This document shows positions 21,216 through 33,704 of a stretch of DNA of 64,000 bases, piece by piece. This DNA is from Enoplosus armatus (lineage: Eukaryota > Chordata > Actinopteri > Centrarchiformes > Enoplosidae). The notes under the pieces are model-generated. The model was not told the origin of the DNA. It made no database searches and saw only the letters and a program-made list of their open reading frames with translations. The number at the start of each line of letters is the position of its first letter. Position 1 is the first letter of the stretch. Location: assembly GCF_043641665.1 (NCBI RefSeq), contig NC_092197.1, positions 16,064,148 through 16,128,147 on the forward strand, given 5' to 3'. Position numbers and translations under genes: made by a program.

Positions 21216-24200
21216 TATTATCAACTTTCCACATCCATATTTACAGCAGTAGCTTTCTCTCCCATATTTACAGTTTTTTTGAACATGGATCTGATATCAA
21301 CACTTGTTCTAAAATTGTCAACATGAAAGTTGTTGCTTTCTTTTCATCTTCCGAGGGAGTGACAACCTTCATCCAGTTTACAACCCCTCAATGGCTCCTC
21401 CAAATGATACACAAATTTGCCTGGGAGGTGTGAAAAGTTATCGGAGTAGACAACAAAGTCAGTGGGGTTAATGATTGTTTTGTAAAATGCAAAACAGTAG
21501 TCGCACCAAATCAAAACTCTTTGGATGTGAGTAACTTAGGGCATCATATTCACATCTATTAAAAACTTTCAATTTACATGCATTTTCCCCTCACATGGTC
21601 AAGTACAGGCAGGAGCAAGCAATAGTTGCTGGAGCCACAGGTCAAGTTATCTTGCGAAGCATCTTCAATAAACATCTGCTCTTCAGTGTTCATGCTGTTG
21701 CATTCCTTGTGTCAGCAGACCAGTAGTTTACTGTGTACCCCCTGCGATTGGCTTAATTAATAATTAATTAATTATTTCAGAGCTGTTGGTTTTAATGTTG
21801 CATGTGATGAGCGATGACTGGAATACAGATTTATGTGGTCTTAAGTGTTGGCTGCTAAAGAATTTGGAGAAGTACAGCATGTCAGAGAAGTAAAGAGCTC
21901 ATATGATCCAGTGGAGGTACTTTCAGCGGACTGCTGCTCAAAATCCATTTTCTTCCCACTAAAGAAAAAAGAAAATCAATAATTTGGAAAAGTCATCTCA
22001 TGTGTACCCACTTCCCCTATTTATTCACTTTAACGCAGGTGTCAGTAGAATATAACATTTGGTCTGGGGAGTGCAAAACACACACCATGCAGTATATAAA
22101 CTACTACTGTCTCCCCACCACTCATTCATATAACATCACTGTGCATACTATATATAGCCAACGACTGCAGACAGATGTTATGCTAATCTGTGTGTTCAGC
22201 CTACCTGCCATAAATAATTGATCCTCTGAAGAACAGGACCACGCTCTTCGTATGTGGATAATTGAGTTATCCAGATTAGAATGTTGACGATTTGACACGG
22301 GTCTGGATTTTTTGGTTCTCCAAAGCTGGTTTTAAACTCAAAACTGGAACTGTTGTCAGAGCAACAAGGCCTTAAGGCCAAACCTGCAAAAGTGCAGGCT
22401 TATTGACAGTTAGCTGGATCATGACCAAAAGGTTTTAGGGTGAACCCCACCCATTTATTTTTTTTATACAAATGGCTTGCTTTGTGTTGATGTAATTATG
22501 ATTTTTAGAGGAGAACATGAAGAGAGAGGAGATACTGTGAGCAAAAAGAAATAAACTCACTGAAAGATTCTGACTGTTAAAAGACCAGTCAGAACATATG
22601 GCATTTAATATGACATTAAAATGGGAATTTGAAAACTAAAATTAAATGGTGAACTGCAGAACTCAATTGAAGCAGCTTTTAAGATGTTCCCTTTTCATAG
22701 CAGGCTTATGATTATCCTACCTAAAAGTCCCTTGCACATCCTTCGGGGACCACCACCAATCATGGACCCAACATCACCCATAGTCTAACCATTTCCACTG
22801 GTAATATCTAATCTTTTACAGTGATGAAAGTGTGGAAACATTGTGGAGCACAATGTGACCCCTGTAACAATGCAGAAACACACACACAATGAGACTTCTG
22901 TCCATAAATCTATTGTCCCAGTGCAAGCTGGGAGGGTTCCCAACACACCTACCTCATGTACCTGCAATGCAATCAGCATTCAGCCAATCACATGACTGCT
23001 GACCATGGTTTCAACTCTCTACTCCTTTTGCCTTTATTTCAAAATAAGAGCGCACTGTTATTCAAGATAACTTCATCCAAGATTAACAAATCAATCCTCA
23101 AACTGCTTTCAAAGAACCAAATTGAATGGGAATAAACAGGATTATTTTAGCCCAATAACAGCACGTTAGCCTGAATTAGTTAAGTCACATTTGAAGAACA
23201 GGGCCCACTACAGCATTTCCATAAAAAGCTGCTTCCATACAGGGCATGCAGGGGATATGTGTGAAAATGATGCGAATCATATGCTATGGCTGTCGCAGTC
23301 CTCGTATCTCAACCCAATGGGAGATTTTGGACTGACGTGTTAGGCAGCGCTCTCCACCAGCTTCATCAAAATACCAAATGAGGATAAATCTTTTCAAAGA
23401 ATAGTGTGCAATCCCTCCAGTAGGGCCAAACAATAGGACAAGACATTCTTTTTAGAGAGACATGTGAGACAAGTGCAAAGTATTCATTCACATAAAGCCT
23501 CAAATGATTTAGTACCTACTGTGCAGAATGTCAGAAATGCTAATACTGTAATCTTTGCACACCACACTCTCCATTCAGATTCTACCCATAATCTGTGTAC
23601 TGTATATGTGCGGTGCATGCAAACAATCCTTTTGTGAGTGGTTTGAAATACAAAGTATTGTGCGATATTGGTGTTGTCATAGTGTGTGTTCATGCAGGGG
23701 TGATCCTTATTTCACAGTCAGAATTCAGCCAGGCTCTTTGATCCATAATCCCGGGATTGATCATGGCACTTTAACCTAGAGGGCCCTGCTGTGTCCTCGA
23801 TCGACCTGCAGCCATCTCCATCACTTTCACTTAAATGGAGGCATCCTCCTGGTGTGAAAAATGGAAGAGTGTCAGAGGGAAGAGAGAGGCAGCCCCTCTG
23901 CCGCTGCGCCTCACACAGTGCACAGGAGTGGGTGTAGGCCTGTAATAGATGAAAGAGGAAGAAATATATTAACAAAGGGAGATATACTCCCGCTGGTGTT
24001 GTTACTTAATCAGATGATCATAGTGAAAAAGATTTTTTGGGGGGAATTTTCCACCCTGCTTTGTTTTCTTGAAGTGGTAGCACACACCTGTTGTGTGTTA
24101 GGCTTGTGTTATGTCCTCTGCTGCTGTGTATGCTCTTTTCTGAAGAGCTCATATCATTTCATCAGATCTATTAAGTGTTTTGTACCCCGTGAAAAATAAT

Positions 24201-25311
24201 AATTCTTCCTCAAAGGTATGCTAATAGAGATTCCTTTGCTGAAAGGAAGGACGCTCTAAGAACTAGAATATTTTTTGTTCAGCAAATAGTGGATTGAATA
24301 AGCTGTGTTTAAATATCTCTCTGTGGGGCTAAGGAGTGCAAATCTCTGTTAAAACCAATTTATGATCCTTTTTCTTTTGATAGAGTGGCTGCTTGAAGCA
24401 GTATTCCTGTACTTTATAAACTCATTTTGCTGGAATGTCCACATGGCTGTGGTCAGTGTATTTAGTTTTTAGTGCAGCATGTTTGGTAAGCTCAATTCAA
24501 CACATAGATACAGAACCATCTTTCTCTTCTTAGGATTCTTTCATGATGATCTTCAATTTCACCATGAATACCCAGCACAGTTTCTATTGTAAGACGGTAC
24601 TCGTTTTCAAATAAATTCTGTATATATATTTATAGGCTATTTGAAGTATGAGGTACTAGGGTTGAGCTGAAGTATGCTAAAGATTGGATGAATAATATAT
24701 TCAATAACTTATCTGGTGACCTTGTTACACTGATTCCTTTGTCACAAACTCCTTTTCTGGGTCATTACTGGGAGAGGCATGAGAAGCCGGTGAAGCTGGG
24801 CAAGGATTCAGAAGTTCTTTGATTCAGCTCTCTGTTGCTGCTGGAGAGGTGAAGGAATGTATTTTGTCATTATAGGTGACCCAGAGCTTGGCAGGATACA
24901 ACAGGTCCTCCTTAGATCCCAGTGGATCTGATTTCCTTTTGATTCTACAATTCCCTCCTTTTCTTCCTCTCATAGGTGAAGTAATCTGGATAGCAAAAGA
25001 CTTGGGTGCCCTTGAGGATAAAGAGGACATTTCTTGTCAAGCAAACCAAGTATTTCCTCCCAGCTGCTATATTCTGCTCTCAGAGTTGGCACCGATCTGC
25101 CTGGTACCTGGGGGGGGTGGGGTGAAGAGATTCACAAAGCCTTTTCAATCATCAATCTTCCACTTAAGTTGTTCACCCAAGAACTGTAAAATCTATGTGG
25201 TCAAAAGGGCTGGCAGGTCCTGGTGCTCCTTCTCCTTTGATTAGCACATAAGGCAGACATTTTTGAATTTCGCCAGAAAAACAACAACACTTTCCTTACA
25301 AGGCACCCCTT
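21216..25311. other. Non-coding stretch, nothing recognised
   Basis: About 4 kb without a defensible gene or transposon. It includes an AT-rich TTAATTAAT patch near 21752-21775. A 122-codon reading frame at 24876-25244 shows no known motif and contains a poly-G run (25109-25115). Confidence 0.45.
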
Positions 25312-25547
25312 TAGGCTTTTCACACTGCATATTCTTAGCCCTGGGCTAATTTAGCCCCTTTTCACACAAGCACCTCCCCGTGTTTAGTCGATTTTCAGAC
25401 GATAACCCTGCAAATTCAGGTCGAACCCTGTTCCGCAGCAAGCCCTGGGCTAAAGTCGGGGTTAGCACACTTAAAATGTGCCAGTGTGGAAGCTTTCCTA
25501 GCTTTGGGCTAACAGCTCCCTTAGCCTGGGGCAGTGTGAAAAGCCTA
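25312..25547. mobile_element. Small TIR element (MITE), perfect 17-bp ends
   Basis: Left end TAGGCTTTTCACACTGC (25312-25328) is the exact reverse complement of 25531-25547. If the outermost TA is a target duplication, the element proper starts GGCTTTTCACACTGC. The 236-bp interior has no coding capacity. It repeats CCCTGGGCTAA-like words in both orientations, and CTTTTCACACAAGC near 25357. A TA duplication and these ends would fit a Tc1/mariner or Harbinger relative; I cannot choose between them. Confidence 0.85.
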
Positions 25548-25639
25548 CTTGTGGGCTTGTGAAGAACAACTGCTGTCTAAAAAGGCCTGCTAAGAATTGT
25601 AAAGTTGACTTTTTGAATATTTTAAATTGTGCAGTTGGA

Positions 25640-25830
25640 AATCTTCTTCCCAGCCTTTGCTGGCGCATTTCTACGCTTCTTTGAACATTACTGCTGCCAA
25701 CTGTCGATCAGCAGAATAACCAAAGGCAGGATTGTATATCGTGTTGTCCACATGATGACACACATAACAAAACAGGGACCTACTTGTGAAAACAACTAGT
25801 TGTCAAAAACTCGACAGGGCACCTTTAACC
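25640..25830 (+). repeat. Dispersed family F2, probable copy
   Basis: Ends with AAAACTCGACAGGGCACC, close to the AAATCTCCACAGGGC and AAAACTCCACTGGG ends of the copies at 28078-28325 and 36665-36925. The internal match is weak, so membership is tentative. Confidence 0.35.
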
Positions 25831-28077
25831 AAGTAGTTTAGTTGCCTAAACCTGACCAAACAAGGCTCTAATAATCAATGATGCCCTGCTGATAGGGGTG
25901 CAATTTGAGAAAACACTTATATGGGTTGTATTGGAAGGCAATGATAAACAACCTATTTTGTTGTTTAGGTTAGAGGACATGTTGAATTTCATTGAATTTG
26001 TTCTGGTCCTGATCTGTACGTTCTTTGTTGAAAAACTTTTCTTTGGACACAATCTTTGTTAGCACCCAGTGTACTTTGAACCTCCTTCATTAAGTTTGTT
26101 CCACGATGAGTTTCCTCTCATTCGACACATTTCAATTGTCTGTTTATTTCTAGCAGAACTGTGAGGTTGGACTCCAAATTGCATATACTGACTGCCACAT
26201 TGGAAATACACTCCTCTGGAAATCCAAAAGGTCTTCATTTATGATTTCAACTTTAAATGCTGGACTTTGTATACCACGTTTATGCACTGAATGTGGTATA
26301 CAAGCAATTCAATCCAGCAAGTTTTTCTCACCTCACCGGCAGAGGAGGGTGTAAAAGAAGGATGTGACAATACAAGGTCTGGGAGTGCAGTGCCAGGCAG
26401 AGATTTTCTAAATGTCTCTATTTTGTCTGCCCACTTTATCTCTTCCTCTCTAAGTATAAATTAATGTTTCCTTTTCACTGCTTTATCCAATTTGTCTGAC
26501 AGTGTATTCCCATAAGAAGGACCCTCTTGTATGATAATGATAGCTCCGTTATCCAAACACCACACTAACATTCCAGGAAAGGAGCCAAGATGATGTTGTA
26601 AAATAAAAGAAGTGGAGTTATGGCACTCTTTCTTGCTCATCATTTGACTTGGACAAACAAAATACTCCCTGTTAGATGTGTTGGTGAAATGTTGCCCCTC
26701 TATCGTAACGCTGTCCCACAGGAAGCTTGTAAGCAGCATGTTCACCATGGGTGCAGGCCAGCAGCCCACTGCCAGTAGCACTTTTGTGCAGTTTCTTTTC
26801 TCCTGATGAACAAGTTGATACTGGCAAATCAAGTGTTCTACATGTAAGCATATAACGGCTGCTGTGAGAGCTGTTTCCATGGTAATTTTGCTGCACACCA
26901 GGGCTCTTGACATGGGGTAAGAGCTGTGATATCAGATACTGCATTTAACAAACTTAAAAGCCAATCAGAGCGAATAAGTTACCATGATTTACCTTCACAG
27001 GAAGAAGAAATTCTAAATCAGCATTGCTGTAGGCTACGTGCAGAAATGTATGTAAGTACAGGCCTAAAAGCTCACTCAGTGAACCAAAATGTATTTTTAA
27101 ATTTCAGGTCGGTGAGGTCAAGTCAGAAATTTTAAATATATGTACATTTGGTAAATTAACTCCATCCATATTTGCATAATTTGTTTGTATGTTTACAAAT
27201 TAAGCAGTTACTCAAGTACAAAATTGGTTTTCAGCATGTTGGTATTGTAGCTAGAAATCACAAAATGGCCCAAAAAGGCCAAAGAGGACTTTTTTAGTCC
27301 ATTACCCAGTCTAATGGACAATGCTTGGCTGTAAATGTTAGGTTAGACTGAATAAATCTATCTAACGGTAACATGCAGATAGCGAAAGGGGAGATGAATT
27401 CCGACTGAAATAATCTCCCAATGGCAGACTTATCCCAACAGCCTACATCCAGTGAGTCAGACTAATTCAGTCCTGACCATGTTTGGAAAGCTTCTTGACT
27501 CTTCTTGTTCAAAAGATTGTTTCTCAGATTCTTCAGGTGGTCATGCACATGCACATTTCACATTTACAGTCATGTGTGTGTTTCACAAGCTTCAGAATTA
27601 TAGACATTATAGAGTTATTGGAACTATTACCTGGAGAGCAGCCATTGCTGGAGTCAATAGGCAAGACAGATAGCACCGCAATTTGTCTTTGAATGTTTTA
27701 TTCAGCTTACTCATTGTTTTCAATTCATGCTTGTTAAAGGAACCACTAATTCATTTGGTTTGTGAATCATCACTCACAAAAGATGGCTCTTTGGCATCGT
27801 GCACCGTATTGTGCTTATTTATGCAACTGTGCAGAGATTTGTAAAAGCTCAGGTGCATATATGGAAAATCTATATTTATACCATGGTCACAGATAAATCT
27901 CATGTCTGGTTGGCTGGCAGGTGTGGATTAATTTATAGTGACACCTATAACACAGGTGTTTGTATGCAGTTCGAAATGAAAGGTTTCTTGTGGAGTTTTT
28001 CTAGTAGGAGGACACAAATGAATGTGCGGGAGATGCGATACACATTCTTGCCTATGGTTTCACACTATTCCACTGAG
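25831..28077. other. Non-coding stretch with longest reading frame
   Basis: Holds the longest reading frame of the window (26461-26913, minus strand, 150 codons), which has no recognised domain. A small hairpin with 11-bp arms lies at 26267-26277 and 26293-26303. No transposon signature is seen. Confidence 0.45.
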
Positions 28078-28325
28078 TAACAGGTGGCAGTAATGCACCA
28101 AGATGTGCAGAAATTAGCCAGCAAAGACGGGAAAGAAGAAGGCTGCTCTCAAGTAAACATGGATGTAGCTAAATAATGCTAGATTTAGAATACTTAAATC
28201 GGCTTTGTAAATGTTTTATGAGGAAGGAAATGCATTCAACACGTTTGTTGGAGCTCAAGGATACACACAATATAACAACATAACTTTTGTTTGTTTACAA
28301 GAAATCTCCACAGGGCAACCTTAAT
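28078..28325 (+). repeat. Dispersed family F2, copy
   Basis: Begins near AACAGGTGGCAGTAATGCAC, followed by AAGAAGGCTGCTCTCAAG and TAAACATGGATG. It then shares GGAAATGCATTCAACACGTT, CAAGGATACACACAAT and GTTTGTTTACAAGAAATCTC with the copy at 36665-36925. I recall this as a frequent fish repeat but cannot name its class. Confidence 0.65.
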
Positions 28326-28412
28326 GTGCTAGTATTAAACTCCATGCAAGGCAAGAAACAATGAGGCTGAGCCAAAGAGTTTGTGGCTAGTCTTATTTGT
28401 GTAACCAATAAG

Positions 28413-28660
28413 AGCGGCTGTGGCTCAGGAGGTAGAGCGAATCGTCCACTATAAATGGCAGGTTTGATGGTTTAATCCCTAGCTCTTTCTGTGCACATGT
28501 CGAAGTGTCCTTGAGCAAGACAGTGAACCCCAATTTACTCCACATGGTCAAGCCCTTGCATGGTGGATCGCTGCTATCGGTATGCGAGTGTGTGAATGAG
28601 AAGCAAATTATGAGGCGCTTTTATCCAAAGCGCCATGTAAATATAGTCAGTTTACCAATG
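28413..28660 (+). repeat. tRNA-derived SINE, nearly full length
   Basis: The head GGCTGTGGCTCAGGAGGTAG is a good A-box region. GATGGTTTAATCCC fills the B-box position about 45 bp downstream. The body contains TGTCGAAGTGTCCTTGAGCA, then AGACAGTGAACCCC, then GTGTGTGAATGAGAAGCAAA. The tail CCAAAGCGCCATGTAAATAT leads into AGTCAGTTTACCAATG. This order matches a SINE that is very abundant in percomorph fish. It carries many substitutions, so it is old; no target duplication is obvious. Confidence 0.85.
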
Positions 28661-30249
28661 TTTTACCAAATTTAATTTCAAACATTTCAACTTTACTTGA
28701 ACCTGGGCATGCAAGAACCCTGGACTCACAAATTAGCTAAAATGATAGCTTAGGGTTAACATTATTAACATTTGCTTTTGGTCAGCGGCACCAATTTGCA
28801 TATTTATGAAATTGAACCTGAGGCGAATGCTCCTGGCAGATTTACTTCACTGCTCTGAGCAAATATTGATTGCAATTCCATTCAGTTAACTGGATTCTGT
28901 GTAAAATTTTGCAGTCATAAATGCGGGTATGATTGCAGGCCTTTACTTTATTACTATTGTTGACTGAAATATGGACTGAGGTGAATCTTTCAAAAACAAA
29001 AACTCTAATTTTGACTCAACCATGACTCTATGAAACAGCCTTTGAAACAGAGGAGTTTCTATCCCACTGCTGGTCTGTGATAAGTAATTGTCTGTCATTA
29101 CTGAGACCCACCCCTAAGGAGCTCCCTGGGTCCCTTCAGATAACACTGAGACAGGTGAAGCAGGGTCGTATACCAATATCAAACCAGTAACTACACAATA
29201 CACTACACACCGCAGCCCAGTACACATCTGCACTACACCTAACAGTCCTTATCAGGATGCTCCAGCCAGCCCTCAGAGGCTTGCTAAACACGTATCGCAG
29301 AATACTCCCTACTGAATTTGTACACATGGGAGTACACACATGCGCGCAAACTAACCAACGCCACTAATGTACATTTGTATGGCGGAGGTTTTCCAATTTG
29401 CATTTAGATTTCAGAATATTATGCCCTAATTTTATCCCAGTCACCAAGTTCTTGTGCCCCATCAGCTCTTTTTAGATTTCTCCCTCTCACACCGCAGCAA
29501 AGTCTGACCCAGCAGGTACCCAGGTGATGCTGGGTGATGTGTAATGTAATGGATTGCACATCATTTCCTTGAGTTAAACCCTGACCAGACTTGGATTTGG
29601 GCTCCAATCCAGGCAAGAGCATTTAGACGTCATACAAAAATGTCAACAGCAGCCCCCGCAAACAGACACAGTGTTAGCCATTAAGTTAAAAGAAACACAT
29701 TAAATAAAAATAACAAATAAAATGTGAAGTAATTGATATTATTGAAATGACATAAAACAATTTAACACAAGCTATAAATCAACCTATGAAGCCGGAAATA
29801 ATAAACAAGCAAGTAATTTTGTCTCTACAGTAATAAATTGAAAAAATAATATTGCTGCTTACTGATGTGTAACTGACAACAGATATTAATAACTCACCAA
29901 AATAAGATCCTGCCTCACACACGTTGCCTCTGTGTACAAACGAAAAAGAAGCTGCAAGCTGCATTTTTTTGGTTTTTGTAGAATAACCACAGATAAGGCT
30001 TCTCGCAGGGGAATGTACAGTATGCAGTATGTATTGCCATAAGAGAGTAGTAGTTGTTGTACAGACAGTGTTATTCAGTTGTGTGCTTTCCAATAATCAA
30101 CACACAATATCCCATAATAGATCTCTGCCTGAAAATATTCAAAAACACTTCTTGAAGGGAACTGTTCTGTTGTGGAGAATTTCACCATCTTTCCTGTGCT
30201 TTCATCAAAGTCATGAATGTATTTTGGCTCAAGGGATGGCAATGTCTGT
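28661..30249. other. Non-coding stretch, nothing recognised
   Basis: No gene or repeat recognised, only short reading frames. Confidence 0.5.
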
Positions 30250-30630
30250 CGGTCAATCGTTCTCATTCCACTTTCCATCAGACTGAAATATTTCAACAGC
30301 TATGGAATGAATTGCTGTGAAATTTTGTACCGACATCCACGGTCTCCAGACAAAGAATCCTACTGATCTTAATGTTTCCTGTAGCTCCATCATGACGTTC
30401 ACATTTCTGGCTTTTAGTGACATGTCTTGACAACTATTGGATGGATTGCCATACATTTCTAAAGATATCTAAGGTGCCCAAAGGGTGAGACCTAATGATT
30501 TTGATGATCCCTTGACTTTACACTAGCGCCACCGTGAGGTTTTGTGTAAAAGGTCTCAACAACTATTGGATGGATTGCCATTAAATTTGGTTAATCACTT
30601 TGGTGACCCCTTAACTTTTCATCTTGTTGC
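30250..30630 (+). repeat. Family F1, copy 6 with three internal subunits
   Basis: Three diverged tandem subunits begin at about 30281 (CTGAAATATTTCAACAGCTA), 30423 (TGTCTTGACAACTATTGG) and 30552 (GTCTCAACAACTATTGGATG). Each runs on to a CCCTTGACTTT or CCCTTAACTTTT phrase. This copy shows best that the family was built by internal duplication. Confidence 0.8.
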
Positions 30631-33600
30631 ATATGTGTCTGCTGGATACGAATAGGCAATTGTTTGCTAATGCACTGACAACTTTTTAAGGCGATAATGT
30701 GTTAGGGCTGTGAGTCGCTCAGGTTGTTGTGGAGCTATTCTGCCCCCTAGCAGTCAAAATGGATCCAATGCAGCTTTAAATAAACCAGGTAATAACTGAA
30801 AGGAGGATGCAGTGTGCCTAATCTTCAACAAACTTTTCTCTACATCTCCGATAAATCCTAGTTTCATGATCACAGACTTTCCAAAACATATTGACTTTCT
30901 CATGTTTACCCATTTTTCCTTGCACTAATAACATCACTGGCCAAATAACATGGAAAGGTTCCATTTCATACACAATACTGGAACACATTATATATACAAC
31001 AACGTTGAGCTCTACATCTACGCTGCTGCCTGCTTTAAATTTAACTCCCTCCGTCTCCTTTTTACATATGCTCATGTTAATTAAATGTTGTGTATCTCAG
31101 GCTCTGCCAGGGGGGGTTGTGAGCTCATGGACAGTCTGTGTCAAGTTTGCTCAGATGTGTTCCAGAGCATCGCATGAGCAGAGGCACACCGCCAAACTAA
31201 AATGCATATTGCTGCAATAAATGCTTAAAAACCTTGACGCGAGTGTCCTGACAGAAATGAAGTAAGAATATTCCTGACAGTGAATGTTACAGACTCAAAT
31301 AAGCATCTTGTGTTGCAGAGACACAAGTCTGTCCGTAGATAGACAGGACAGTTCCACAGATCCGCGCCTGCAGGCTGGGATAATGCCAGTGCCGATTGAA
31401 ATCTTTGACTCAGATCCCGGCCCTGTTTGAAGTTGCATGCCCTCTCACTGTGCTCGCATTTTCTCTGGGTTGCAGGTGTCTGGTCATGATACCGCCCTAG
31501 GAACGTGAACACAGATAAAATGAACTATTACCCACAATTTGATTGAACTGTCAGCTCCCTGCACACTCTTTTTTTTTGTTGACAAACCTGACAGTGTTGT
31601 GTTTCTTTCAGTCCATTTTATGATCCAACAATATCCTGTAGCTGTAATAGCCTCAGGAATATAATAAAAACAAGGTTTATTCCCGTGTCCTCTATTATCT
31701 ATTCATTATGAAAACATGATTTAGGAGGCTTGCTGTTCGTCTGTAGTGATAATTTCTGTCTTTTGTGTGTAACCCTTGAGAATACAAGTAAAGCTGGAGG
31801 ATCAAAACCTCCTTGCCCTGCTTTAGTTAGTTAAAGTGTAATCATTTCTCAAACAAGCACTGTTGCCTAACAAGACTTATGAGTGAAAAGGTTTCACAGA
31901 AAAAAAAAAAAACGCACTATTAAGTACAGATCTCATGGAAGGGGTAACGCCACAAGGAAAAGGGAATTGTGTTGAAGAGGGTTGTAAGACCACACAAGCA
32001 TTCGTCTCCCCAACAAGGTGTTTGCATTGAAGTTTGAAGCAAAGCCTGGAGGCAAACAGATCCTACATTGTAGGTGTTTAGGGCATTAGTGAAGATCAAA
32101 CGGACAGTTTTCTCACAGTGGAGATTTGATGTTCCTTGGTACTGTAAGCAGAAGACATTTTCCTCCATGAAAAACCTCCAGAAAGAGTTTGGACCTCTGG
32201 GCACGTGGAGTTAATCAATGTTCTTGTCTATCTGGTACAGCTCTGTTTTGGTTCCCTTCAGCAGGTGTGTTTCAGTGCTGGTAAAAGAGCAAGTGTGTGT
32301 GTGTGTGTGTGTACTCAAACAGCTCATTTCGCCAACACTCCATAACTCAGAGTAGCTGGGGTTACATACACTTAGCTAAACTCTAACGCCAGACAGCTCC
32401 ATTCATCTTCATTCCCAATTCAGACCTGGTGCTCCGTTTCTCCCTTCATCTGTAAACATCACAGTAAATTTGGAACCCCCCTGCGAGGGAATTGATTTTT
32501 ACAATCTGTGCAGCTTTGTACAGCAGCCTCACAAAATACAAAGTGAAATTGCTCAGCTATTAGTGATTTATTCCATGTAATACACACCTGCATGGAAGGT
32601 CATGCTTTTGCAGCATGTGAAGTTGCTGTCTGCTGTACGGGTTGAATTCAGTCCCCAAATGTGATAATGAAATTCCTTGATTGGCATTTGAGACTTCTAC
32701 AGAGTGAAACAGTATGCCATTGCACTTGTTTAAATCTAAGTTCTGAAAATCCAGCATCTGTATTTAACTTGCCAAAGCAGACATGCCATAATTTAAAATT
32801 CATCCCTCCAAAAATGCTAAGATTGTAGCAGCAGGGGGCTAGGAAAAGTAGTACACTGCAGATGCGCATAACCAAACATCTCCCTAGGAAGGAGAACGCT
32901 TGAGTCAAGTTTCAAAAATAAAGCACCACCTCAAGCGCCACATAATTTAAATCCAATTGAGCGCCACAGATTTAAGATATCACTCCGAGATGAGTATGAA
33001 ACTACACACATGCCATAAAATCCATCCAACAGATGTGAGCAAGCGTGTGATAATGTGCTGTTGTCAATTTAATCTACTCACTTATCAATGCATCCTTTTT
33101 AAATTGACATGCTTGACGTGCACAAAACAGCAGAGATGATCATGTTAATTTTTCCGTTGTCCAAAAACACATGAGAAATTGAAGTCATACCCAAGCTTTC
33201 TCATAGTGGAGTGAGTTCTGGTGTCTTAAAGTTTGATTTTTTTGGGCCACTTCTGTGTGCGTGCAAAAGTCTTACAGCTGTTCTTTGGCCTGGCTTGTGA
33301 TCAGTATAAATCTGAGAAGTTGCTCTAGTTCATACCACGATTGAGATCTCCTTCATTAAAAGTAAATATTCTCCCTTTTTTCTGTCTTTGATTCTCTCAA
33401 GATTTGTCATTCAAAAAGGTCTCTTTCCTGTCCTCCAATTCTCGCATGCATTCATCTTTATTCACATGTTGAATGGTAATATCCATAAGGACGGATGAAC
33501 ACCTGTTGAATACACTCTTTCAAGCCCTTATGAAGTTCTCACTGTCCATACCAGAAGGTTTTCGCTGAATACTTAGGCCTCTTGTGATCATCTTATTTCT

Positions 33601-33704
33601 GATGTATTCCGAAAGAGTAATGGCATGCCATCTGTTATGAATCTTACGTAGCTCTTCCCTCTTCTTCAGGCCATGATCTCTTTATGGATATTGTGTATAT
33701 TAGG
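30631..33704. other. Non-coding stretch with microsatellites
   Basis: Holds a 13-base A run (31900-31912) and a GT tract (32293-32312). No gene or transposon recognised. Confidence 0.5.
32293..32312. repeat. (GT)10 microsatellite
   Basis: Ten perfect GT dinucleotides. Confidence 0.95.

Noticed and set aside
26267..26303. Hairpin with 11-bp perfect arms (TTGTATACCAC) as a microRNA precursor
   Set aside because: The stem is too short for a microRNA precursor and such inverted repeats occur by chance in AT-rich DNA of this length.
28413..28485. Possible tRNA gene from A- and B-box matches
   Set aside because: The body and tail match a SINE; stems do not pair well enough for a cloverleaf.
30250..30630. 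CRISPR-like array from repeated GGATGGATTGCC units
   Set aside because: Units are diverged and contiguous without unique spacers, and the setting is a vertebrate genome; it is an internally duplicated dispersed repeat.
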